Source of the DNA: Diphasiastrum complanatum
Taxonomy: Eukaryota; Streptophyta; Lycopodiopsida; Lycopodiales; Lycopodiaceae
NCBI GenBank assembly: GCA_029204225.1
Contig: CM055103.1
Span: forward strand, 26,710,293 to 26,774,292
DNA length: 64,000 nucleotides
Reading direction: 5' to 3'
The notes beneath the pieces are model-generated. The model made no database searches. It had not been told where the DNA came from and was given only the letters and a program-made list of their open reading frames with translations. Positions 1 to 10,200 of the stretch are shown here, piece by piece. Each line of letters starts with the position of its first letter. Position 1 is the stretch's first letter. The position numbers were made by a program, and so were the translations under genes.

Positions 1-414
1 TGGCCAAATAGAGCAAGTTACTGATCAAGGCTGGAATGTTGTGACACCAAAAGAAGCATTTTGTATGTTCTAATTGGAATTGAACTGCTGATCTCAAGGA
101 GAGGCAAGGAGGTCTTCACCAATTTGCCTGTCATTGAAGGACAAGAACAAAGGAAGTAGTGACATACAAGTATGAACATAGGTGATATTATCAACCAAGA
201 AGTAGGTATGTGATGAAAAGAAATCTCTAGCAGAGTTAACTGAGAGCGAATTAAAAATGGTGACAAAGGTATGCATGCATTAAGAGTAGCATCAGTAGAC
301 AGACACAAAACAAATAGCCTTGAGCTTCAAAGGTAGAAGAACAAGAAGAGAAACATGTGGTCTTGGATGTTGGAAATTATAGGATCTACTTTGCCACTAT
401 CAATTGGTAATGCA
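1..414. other. Presumed ECH2 intron sequence, no feature seen
   Basis: AT-rich sequence left of the hAT-family copy. No ECH2 exon, long ORF or clear repeat is visible. It is assigned to the intron before exon a because no upstream exon was found before 4210. Confidence 0.5.
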
Positions 415-647
415 CCATACTTTTGTAGCTTTCCATCCAACGGCCCAGTTTCTCCAAACGGGATCCGTTTTAGGTGCCGTCTGTTTCGGCCAGTGGACAA
501 CCTCGATAGGAACCTGTGGGAACAGACGGGGCGAGGAACGGACGTCCGTCCGAAGTTCGACGTTAGATAGGGCTTCAGGGACACTTTGTCCGGTCGGGAC
601 CTGAAAACTGGGAGATGTTTCGAAGCCCCCGTGTCGGTACTGTGCCA

Positions 648-860
648 TAAGTAATTAGTAAGCCGTTGAAGTTCATCCGGGAGAAACCGATCTCGTCAAC
701 CGAGCCATAGTAGTGTGTAGGTCTCGTGGTTCCCTGTAGTGAATGACACAGTTTTGCATAAGTAATTAGTAAGCTGTTGAAGTTCATCCGGGGGGAAACC
801 GATCACATCATATAAGACATAGTAGTGTGTAGGTCTTGTGGTTCCCTGTCTTGAGAGCTT
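648..860 (+). repeat. Two tandem 111-bp units of repeat R1
   Basis: The unit contains CATAAGTAATTAGTAAG, then GTTGAAGTTCATCCGG (starting at 665 and 776, period 111), then GTGTGTAGGTCT and TGGTTCCCTG. A single diverged unit recurs at about 2340-2455. Inverted copies with a 112-bp period occur at 28461-28660 and 29412-29660. Confidence 0.85.
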
Positions 861-1050
861 GTACACATTTTAACATCATGTACACTGGCATCAGAACAGA
901 TGTGTATATTTTTTTACAATCTATTTGTGTCATGGCCAATTTATCGTGGTTGGTTAGAAATGGTTAGGTATGTGAAACTTGAATGGCTAGTTAGAAATGG
1001 TTTGAATTCCACAATTTTTATGGTTGGTTAGAAGTGGCTTGCTCTGTGCA

Positions 1051-1074
1051 AAATGAGAGAGAGAGAGAGAGCGA
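1051..1074. repeat. Short (GA)n tract
   Basis: A GA tract at the same relative place as the (CT)n array 30352-30401 of copy B, next to the shared GGTTAGAAATGG-type segment. Confidence 0.8.
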
Positions 1075-1422
1075 GCGGACGTAGTATGAAAACTGTAAAT
1101 GCTTGAGCTATTGTGGTGCACAAGCGCATCTTCATGTCTCTCAGATCATATGCATCATGTCCAATCAGTGAACCCTAAATAGTAAACCCCAACAGCCATA
1201 ATCATCATACACAGTTACACAAAAATTGAGAGCAGATTGATAGCAGATGCACTTCACAGAAATACACCCCCCCCTGATAGCATTTCATAAACACATACAT
1301 TACATTGCAAGACACCAGGCACCCGTTGCACAAAAAACACACCGTACATTAATTCATCAGATGTATCAAATTAACAATACGTATTCCCGCCATTATCGGC
1401 TGGGGCTGTTCTTTACACTATC

Positions 1423-1789
1423 TTAGACACTAAATGTTGCCTCATCTACTACTGACTCCTCGCCCTCGTCAGGTGCATTGTTCTGTCGCTCTCGCTCTGC
1501 CTCCCGGTTAGCCCGAGATGCCTCATGGTTAGCCCGACGGCGGGCCGCCCTGTCCCTGACCATGATGAGCTGTCGTCATGTGAAGTTCATTCCAATCCAG
1601 CTCGACAGCGGGGGCAGGGGCCACAGCGGGGGCGGGTGGCTCCAGTTCCGGATTTCTCTGCCGAGTCTGTTGCAACATCTCTGCAATGTCTGCCTCTTGC
1701 TTCCGATGCCTTTCGTTGTGCCTTCGGACATCTTCCTCGAGCTTCCTCCTAGCTTCGCCCTCGGGCTTCGGTGGTATGCGCTCCGCCAT
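1423..1789 (-). pseudogene. Unrecognised charged, Pro-rich ORF remnant in hAT copy A
   Basis: From ATG at 1789 the minus strand encodes a basic/acidic N-terminus (MAERIPPKPEGEARRKLEED), a likely coiled coil rich in R, E and Q, then a P/A-rich stretch. A frameshift near 1560 links it to a second charged segment (RRRANHEASRANREAERER) that ends at a stop at 1425-1423. No family is recognised. It lies antisense to the expected transposase direction of this hAT family, so it could be a second ORF of the element or captured sequence. Confidence 0.35.
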
Positions 1790-1929
1790 CTATTTCTCAA
1801 ACTGACTCTCACAGCCTCTCACAACCTCTCTCTCACAGCGCCTCACTGGCTCTCTCACAGCCTCTGAAAAAGCATCTCACAATGCCTCTCACAATGGCCT
1901 TGTGAGTGCCTATTTAACACCACAACTTG

Positions 1930-2315
1930 TTTCCCCATGTGCAGTTGTTCATGATCCCTCCGTGGCCTGCTCCCCCACAGGTGCTACACTCCGATTGGGC
2001 CCGTGGTCTGCTCCCTCACAGTGCCCATGTGCTACTGTACTTGCCCCCTTGTGTAGCTCCCCCACGTGCTGCACTCCGATTGGGCCCGTGGTTTGCTCTC
2101 CCACAGTGCCCATGTGCTACTGTACCTGCCCCCATGTGTAGCTCCCCCACGTGCTGCACTCCGATTGGCCCCGTGGTTTGCTCCCCCACAATGCCCATGT
2201 GCTACTGTACCTGCCCCCATGTGTGGCTCCCCCACGTGCTGCACTTCGATTGGGCCCGTGGTATGCTCCTCCACAGTGCCCATGTGACATTGTACCTGCC
2301 CTGATTTGTTGCCCA
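1930..2315. repeat. 85-bp minisatellite, about 4 copies
   Basis: The GC-rich core CGATTGGGCCCGTGG recurs at 1992, 2077, 2162 and 2247, an exact 85-bp period, with linking CCCATGTGCTACTGTAC and GCTCCCCCACGTGCTGCA. 85 is not a multiple of three, and reading frames stay open on both strands only by composition, so I do not call a gene. Confidence 0.9.
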
Positions 2316-3275
2316 TGTGACGTTGTACCTCCCAAAATCCTAAACCTATCTCATCACACATGCCATGGTACTGTGTAGGTCTTGAACTTCCCTGTGTTGA
2401 ATGACACTGTGGAGCATAAGTATTTAGTAAGTTGTTGAGGTTCATCCGGGGAGCGCATCGTTTACCTGTATTTTATATAATAGTAGAATATAGATTCGTT
2501 AGGGAGAGAGAGATAGCGAGGGCACGAGACAGAGTTTTGGAGACTCAAAAAATATAAATTGTTGCTCTTTCGTGTCCGACTTAGACAGAGATGTCAGACA
2601 TGCGAGGCATGGGGGCAGTGGTTAGGTTTGTTGCAAATTTGTTTAGTGATGCATCGGATGTTATCTAGACTCTCCAAATTCACAGTAGGCAAGTTCAATT
2701 CAAAGTTGCAGTCCGCGTTCTGGAATGTGATCCGGGATTTCCCATTAGGATTTCCCAGAACGCAAATTTTTTTTTGTGGATTGCCAATATGGGTATCATG
2801 TGAAAGGATATCAAAAAAGCAATTGTTATGCAGATCTGTTGCTTGGTTTCAGATGACTGCAGGCTACATTCATCAGAAATCTGGACATCAGTAGATGGTT
2901 TTAAGAAAACTGGCTGCATTTTCGTATGGTTTCAGAAATCTGGACATCAATAGATGGTTTTCAGATGGTTTCAGCTGTTCCACAAGAAGTATAAATTCCA
3001 GTCTAAGGAAGGCTCCTTCTAACTCTTTCTATCGTTTTCTAACAGAAAACAGAATCAGTAGATCTGCAAACCATTGGCATCAGAACACCATTTCAAAACT
3101 GATTTCTGATATCTATTGGAAAAGCATGTCCACCATTCAATTACGGTTTAGTTAGTATTAAACTCAAAATTTTTTTTTTTGGCCATTACTCCTTTTTCCA
3201 CAAAAAAAAAAAAAAAATTTGCGAACCGAGTCGCGGATCGCTGACGTTCCCGATCGCGTGATCCGGAATGTTTTT

Positions 3276-3295
3276 GCAGCGGATCGATCCGCTGC
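3276..3295. repeat. Perfect 20-bp palindrome at the end of hAT copy A
   Basis: GCAGCGGATC followed directly by its reverse complement. It sits inside the CG/GATC-rich terminal region of copy A, next to other GATCGCG and GATCCG motifs. Subterminal motif clusters of this kind are typical transposase-binding regions of hAT elements; that role is inferred here. Confidence 0.7.
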
Positions 3296-3302
3296 AACTG
3301 AG

Positions 3303-4209
3303 GTTCAACTATAAGGAAGACCTTGACAAAAATATAATTTATCTAGAAATTGGCTGAAAATTCAATCTGTTGAACTCAAAATTGTCCATAAGCTATTTGC
3401 AACCTCAAGTATACGGTTCTTAACATCTAATCTCCAAGCTCGCCCATAAGAATGTTAGATGTTTTTTTTCAAGGGCCTTTCGATCTAAAACGTGCTAAAA
3501 TTCCAAAACTAACATATGTTTATGAATATCTACCCGCTTTTTGAATAATTTATTTGCATTCATAGTGGGATATATATCTACTTTGTAGTATATATGTTAT
3601 TGTGTCATGTTATGTTCTTTGTTCTCTATGACAAGGTCATAGTTTTTCTCAGACGACATTATCGTTTCGTACTTCCTTGGTTCATACTATTTGCTATGTA
3701 TCATGTATAGTAAAAAATATATTAGAGCAAGCATTATAATACTCACATATACATTATGTAATTTTATGTATATTCCATGCTACTATTGTACCCATCATAG
3801 ATTATACAAAATATGTAACCTTACCTTGAATCAAATTTACTACTATATAGTATTTACCTTCTACTCCCAGATTATATTATCTTTATTAGTATAATATAGA
3901 TTCATAGTGTCCTCCCTACCTCTTGTGCCCCCTTCAATAGCATTGCAAATAGTGCCCTTGTAGTTTATTTGATTTGGATTCAAAAGCATTGTCTTATCGA
4001 TACTTATTGAAATAAGAGTTGTTCCAGATAGAAAAATTTAATTTCATTCTTTTGGGTTCTCGAATTTGGGAATGTTGCATTTTGGAACTTTGAGGGTTCA
4101 CAATTATGTTCCGATGCAACTTCGGAGCTTAAGTTAGAGAATTTTTATGCTCTTTTATTGAGTTATTTCTTGACGTGCATCATGTCCTTTTGACTATTGT
4201 CCTCCTCAG
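3303..4209. other. ECH2 intron, no other feature seen
   Basis: AT-rich sequence between the end of hAT copy A and the acceptor of exon a. No exon, ORF with recognisable similarity or structured repeat is visible. Confidence 0.6.
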
Positions 4210-4249
4210 ATTCGAAGCAGTAGAAGGATTTCAGGGCTTCATGATAAAG
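4210..4249 (+). CDS. ECH2: ECH2 exon a (first exon in window)
   Basis: The acceptor CCTCCTCAG ends at 4209 and the donor GTAAGT starts at 4250. The exon starts at a codon boundary and ends with one base of a Gly codon. It encodes [13 protein letters not shown], matching the linker that leads into the conserved GLHDKG segment of plant ECH2. At 40 nt it is far too short for ORF calling. The previous exon is not in the window, so the intron to its left is at least 4.2 kb. Confidence 0.82.
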
Positions 4250-7200
4250 GTAAGTTAGTTAGTCACTTTTTGCTTTCACATTTTTATAGTCTAATGCTTA
4301 GTGTATAATTTTTGTTTTCAATTGCCACAGGCACATCGGCAATATTGGAGCTAGAAATTTTAAGCCGTGACCTAGAAACAGGAGAAGTTCTTTTCTTCAA
4401 CAGGTCAGCAACAAACTATTAAACATAGCATCTCAAAATCTGTGGTGGCTTTTCGGGGTCTCTTTGACACAACCTAGAGATCTTTATGTTGTAAGCTTAT
4501 TAGAAACTCTTGCGATATGTTCACCAACTAACTTGGTTGTTGTATGGGTGACTATTGTATCTATATTTGTATAGAAGAATACACCCTTTTTGCTTTTGCT
4601 TGAGTTCATTGGGTGCAACAAAAGCACGATGTCCCTCTACCTTTTGTGTTGAATGGTCTTCTTTCATGATGGTTCTATGTTCACAGTTCGCTTGGTTGCT
4701 TCAACTACATAAGTCAAAGTCTATGATACATGTCCGGTTTCCTTGGACTATCTTTTCAAATCCTTTGTAGCAAGTGCTCTCTAGTATGCATGGTTCCTTT
4801 GAAAATTGATACCTTAGGTTCTATGTGGTAGTAGGTTCCTTATTTTTCTTATGGTTTCTAGCATACATTTTAGGTGGCAAGCTTGGTCTCCCAAGATGGC
4901 TTTGGGTATGTTTGATAGCATGGTGCTATCTAATGTTATATTCCAAACATCAAACAAGGTTTTTCCACTTGAGCTGCACGTCGATATGAGCTATCAAGCA
5001 TGTACATTCATAGTCTAGAACTGATATTGGTTTTTTTCTTAGTAGATGTAGAGGCTTGTGTTTTTTTCAAGCTCTTTTGTGAATGGCAAAACTTAGAGAA
5101 TAAAATGTTGAAGAGTAATGCCTATTTTACCCCTTTTGGCTAAGCATTAGTTAAGTTGTACATAACTCATGGGGCATGTTTTTTAATTAAATGCATGACC
5201 CCCCCCTTTTTTGTTAAGTTATGTAAATTAGTGCAAGTGGCCCACTTGGCCAAGTAGCTCACTCCCATGGTTGACACCTAGACTTTCCATGCATGTAAAG
5301 GAGGTGCTTGCCTCACAAGGGATTTGGAGGACCCACGCCCTCCTCTCTCTCACTAGCAATTCATTTCTTCTTGAGACTTTTGAGTTAAGATACTCCATAG
5401 CTAGGTCTTGTAATTCTTCATGGTATCAGAGCAGGTTGTCTAGCCTGTGAGTCTGAGAGTGAGAGAAACTTCAGTGCTTAGATTCTTGAGAAGATTCTTA
5501 TCTTCTACAAGCACCTCAATCTTGAAAGAGGGAGCATTTGATCTACAGGTGTCAGATCAGGTGGAGTCTTGCACTGTTGGTGAGCTATTGGCAAGGGGAG
5601 TGGGATGATCCAAAAACTTTCTAAATCTGGCTAAGTTTTGGAGAGTTTTTCTGGAGGAGCTTACACAAAAGTAGGGCGCACTTTCTGTAGGGGCTTCTGG
5701 TTTCTGTTCCAGTGGAGCCTAGTGCTTGTGCTAGTGAGGCCACACCAAGTGGCAAAGACAAAAGCAGGAGCTGAAGGGTTGCCTTGAAGTGGCTACATAC
5801 CCTAGTTTGGGGTTAAACCCTTGTTGTTGGAAGCTGTTCTTTTCTGATCTCTTTCAAGTTGAGCTTCTGTTTTAAGCACAGATTTTAGCATGGCAAGTCT
5901 TGGGGAGAGTTTGCTGGGTGAATCTAGCAAACTAGATGGCACAAACTACAGAGTGTGGAAGTTCAAGATAGCCAATATCTTGATGGATAAGAATTGCTGG
6001 GAGGTCATGACAGGTACAGAACCTGTACCAACATCTGATCCTGAATTGAAGGACTACATGAACAGGAGACATAAAGCTCATAGGATAATCAATCTTTCTG
6101 TCAAGGACAATATTATTCCTCACATTTGCAATGCAAGGGATGCAGCTGATGCTTGGACAATTCTGAAGTCTATGTTTGAAACAGTGGATTCAGCCAAGCT
6201 GGTGTATTTGCAAAACAGGTTACATACTCTCAAGATGGAAGCAGGTGCAACAATTGGTGATCATATTACAAAGGTCAAGGACCTATTGGATCAGCTTGCT
6301 TCAGTTGGAGAGAAAGTAAGTGACAGGAGTATTGTTCCCATAGTCTTGAACAGCTTGTCATTCAACTATCAAGACTATGTGATGTCCCTTTCTGCTAGGG
6401 AGAAACTCCCAACCTTTGGGGAGTTATGTGGTCTTCTTTTACAGGAGGAGATGAGAAGGAAGAATCTTTCTGAAAGGGAAGATAATCCAGAGCTTGCATT
6501 TGCTTCTAAGAAGAAGCAAAACTTTCAGAAGAAAGGCAAAGGCAAAAAGAAGAACTCAAAGCAAAGCTTGGAGCAGCAGGTGTCCAAGTTACAGGTTGGA
6601 GAGGAGTCAAGCACCAATTCCTCATCCACACCCAAGAGGAAGGGCAACTGCAACTATTGTGGTAAGTATGGGCATTTTGCTTTTGAATGCAGGAAGAAGC
6701 AAAGTGATCAGAAGAAGGGAAAGAACCAGCAGAGTCACTTTGTTGACAAAGTTGCAGAGGAGGAGCAATCTGGTGTGCTTGAGCTATTCACCGCAGCCCT
6801 ATCATCTGAATCCACATTTGGTGGATGGTATATTGATTCTGGAGCCTCAAAGCACATGACACCTCATAGAGATTGGTTCAGCACCTATGAGGAGACAGAA
6901 GATAGCCAGCATGTTTGCCTTGGAGATAATTCTACACGTATGGTGAGGGGCAAAGGTACAGTTGCAATACAGCTATCATCAGGTGAGGTGAAGGAAATTA
7001 AAAGTGTGTTGCATGTACCAGGGTTGGCTAAGAACTTGTTATCTGTTGGTGCCATTACCAAACAGAACATGGTGGTAGAGTTTAATGATTCTAAATGTTT
7101 GGTAAAAGACAAAGAGAAGAACTTCAAAGTGGTAGCCAAGGGAATGCAAGAAGGAGGTCTTTACAAGCTTTTCACAACCATTCCTAGCCAAGAGGCCTTG

Positions 7201-10200
7201 TCTGCAAGAGATACTAATCGGGACAAGCTTTGGCATGAGAGATATGGTCATTTGAGTTACAAAAGTTTGCAAGTTTTGAACAGGCACAAAATGGTAGTAG
7301 ATCTTCCTAGCATTAAGTCTTCTTCAGATACATGTGAGGCTTGTGCATTAGGGAAGCAACAGAGGAAAAAGTTTCCAAAGGAGAAAGCTACCAGGGCCAA
7401 GGGCATTCTTGAACTTGTGCATTCAGATTTATGTGGTCCCATGCAGGTCAAATCAGCAGGGGGGGCATACTATCTCATGACCTTCGTAGATGATTTCTCT
7501 CGGAAGGTATGGGTCTATTTTCTGAAACTGAAATCTGAAGCGTTCAAATACTTCAAACAGTGGAAAGCTATGGTGGAAAACCACACAGGAAAGAGGTTAA
7601 AGACTCTCAGGTCAGATAAGGGTGGTGAGTATATTTCTGATGAGTTCAAAGATCTTTGCAAAGCTTGTGGGATAAAGAGACAGTTTACTGCTCCACATAC
7701 ACCGCAGCAAAACGGCGTGGCTGAGCGGAAAAACAGGTCTATAGTTGAGTGTGCGAGGAGCATGCTCAAGGCAAAGGGGTTGCCAAATTCCTTTTGGGCA
7801 GAAGCGGTAGCAACTGCTGTTTTTCTATTGAATAGAAGTCCAACCAAAGCAGTTGAAGGAATCACGCCAGAAGAGGCATATAGTGGCAAGAAGCCCAAAG
7901 TGGGCAGCCTTCGAGTATTTGGGTGTACAGCATATGCACATATACCAAAGGACTTGCGGAAGAAACTTGATGCAAAATCCGTAAAGTGTGTCTTTCTTGG
8001 GTATAGTGAAGGTGAGAAAGCTTATGTGCTATATGATCTCGAAAACAGGAGGAAGATCCTAAGTCGAGATGTCATCTTTGATGAAGAGCATGCACCCAAG
8101 ATACAGGAGCAGGAGAAGGAAGGAATTACTGAGTTCATACCCTTGATTGATTCCACGGATGAGGATCCTAGTCAAGAGTCCCGTAAGCCTCAAGTGCAGG
8201 AGCAACAACAGGAAATCGAACCTACTAGTTCGAGACCTCTTTTTGGCCAAGTACCAGAAGCAGAAGTTGGGGACAAACGGAAGACTAAAACAGTACCATG
8301 GGATACGTGGTCACCATCCACATCACCTACTGCTAGGAAGAAGCTACCTAGGTGGTATTGGGAAACAATCAAAGAAGGTCAAATGATTGAAGAAGGAGAG
8401 AGCAGTGAACAGGGTGTCAGAAGATCTCTTAGGTCTCATGAGAGACAAGAGACTAACTTTGCTCTTATGTCCACTATTCTGAATGCAGATGAGCCACAAT
8501 TCTTTCACGAAGCCGTGAGAGAAAAGGTATGGCAACATGCCATGCAGGAGGAGTACGACTCCATTGTCAAGAATGACACATGGGAGCTCACTACATTGCC
8601 AGAAGGGAAGCAACCAATAGGTTGCAAGTGGGTCTATAAGACCAAGTTTCATGCCAATGGAACAGTGGACAAGTACAAGGCAAGGTTGGTGGCGAAAGGC
8701 TATGCTCAGCAAGAGGGGCTAGACTATGATGAGACATTCGCACCTGTTGCTAAAATGACATCTATCAGGACTGTTTTGGCTATAGCCTCATATTTTGATT
8801 GGGATGTCCATCAAATGGATGTCAAGAGTGCCTTTCTTAATGGGCACCTACAGGAGGAGGTTTACATGGAACAACCGCAGGGATTTGAAATAACTGGCAA
8901 GGAGAATCTGGTTTGCAGGCTTAGGAAAGCCTTGTATGGGCTCAAACAGGCGCCAAGGGCTTGGTATAGCCGAATTGATGAGTACTTTGCAAGGCAAGGG
9001 TTTGAGAAGAGTAAGTCTGATTGCAATCTTTATGTCTTCAGGGAAGGAGAAGACTTTGTGGTTGTTGTGCTCTATGTGGATGATCTACTCATCACGGGAA
9101 GCAATAAGAAGCTTATTGCTTGTGTTAAGAAGAATCTTTCTAATGAGTTTGAAATGAAAGATTTGGGTTTGCTACACTATTGCCTAGGAGTTGAAGTTTG
9201 GAAAGGAAAGCGTTGTCTTTTTATCTCACAGGCAAAGTATGCACAGAAATTATTGAAGAAGTTTAACATGCAAGAAAGCAAACCAATCAGCACACCCATG
9301 GATGCAAGCAACAAGCCATCAAAAGATGATGGTCCAGCATTTGCAGATGAGACGCTCTATCGTCAATTAGTGGGCAGCCTGATTTACCTTACTACCACCA
9401 GGCCAGATATTGCTTATGCGGTTGGAATCGCAAGTCAATACATGTGTAAGCCTACCGAAGCACATTGGAAGGCAGCAAAGCGGATCCTACGATATGTGAG
9501 AGGGACAGTGACTTATGGGATTGGATACACGGATGACGGGAACCTTCAGCTGGAAGGCTATTCAGATTCTGATTGGGCAGGTGATAGAGACGATCGGAGA
9601 TCGACGACAGGCTATTGCTTCAGCCTAGGTTCAGGGGCTATATCGTGGTGCAGTAAGAAGCAGCCTACTATTGCTCTATCGTCTACCGAAGCTGAGTACA
9701 GGGCGACTACGAGGTCCGCCTGTGAAGCCATTTGGTTACGCCGTCTACTTGAGGACATGCAGATTGCTCAAGTAAGACCTACATTGTTACATTGTGATAA
9801 CCAAAGCTGCATTCAGCTTGCAAGGAATCCAGTCTATCATGCACGGACAAAACATATAGAGGTGGACCAGCATTTTATACGAGAGAAAGTGCACAGTGGG
9901 GAGATCGAGCTAGTTTATTGCGACACCAACGACCAGACAGCTGATATTTTTACTAAACCACTTAGTAAAGATAAGTTTGAAAAGTTCAGAACTTTGTTGG
10001 GTGTCAGTTTGAATAAAATTGCCATTAAGGGGGGGTGTTGAAGAGTAATGCCTATTTTACCCCTTTTGGCTAAGCATTAGTTAAGTTGTACATAACTCAT
10101 GGGGCATGTTTTTTAATTAAATGCATGACCCCCCCCTTTTTTGTTAAGTTATGTAAATTAGTGCAAGTGGCCCACTTGGCCAAGTAGCTCACTCCCATGG

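Larger units (their letters stand above)
415..3302 (+). mobile_element. Rearranged hAT-family copy A (inverted relative to copy B)
   Basis: Several segments match, in opposite orientation, the hAT element at 27866-32044. The GC-rich block 423-650 and the 111-bp units 648-850 match 28465-28925 and 29412-29910; 870-1070 matches 30420-30540; 2590-2640 (a shared AGTGGTTAGGTTTGTTGCAA) matches 28105-28150. The right end at about 3180-3302 has the same design as copy B's left end: an oligo-A/T run, then GATC/CG-rich sequence, then a terminus CTCAG...GCGGA against CTAAG...GCGGA. The block order differs from copy B, no recognisable transposase remains, and I could not place the left end or a target duplication. 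The copy is either internally rearranged or only part of an element. Confidence 0.55.

Noticed and set aside
1902-2445. Overlapping ORFs of 70-137 codons on both strands
   Set aside because: All arise from the 85-bp minisatellite, whose period is not a multiple of three; no family features.
1-4209. Searched for the upstream ECH2 exons (first hot-dog half)
   Set aside because: No segment with the expected conserved residues and splice borders was found; the exons are taken to lie before the window.
5421-5432. tRNA-like sequence TGGTATCAGAGC (also at 25644-25656)
   Set aside because: Only the primer-binding complement of a tRNA 3' end next to an LTR; no cloverleaf, so not a tRNA gene.
6494-6859. 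121-codon ORF overlapping copia gag in another frame
   Set aside because: Shadow of the Lys/Gly-rich gag region; the main frame has all the domain motifs.
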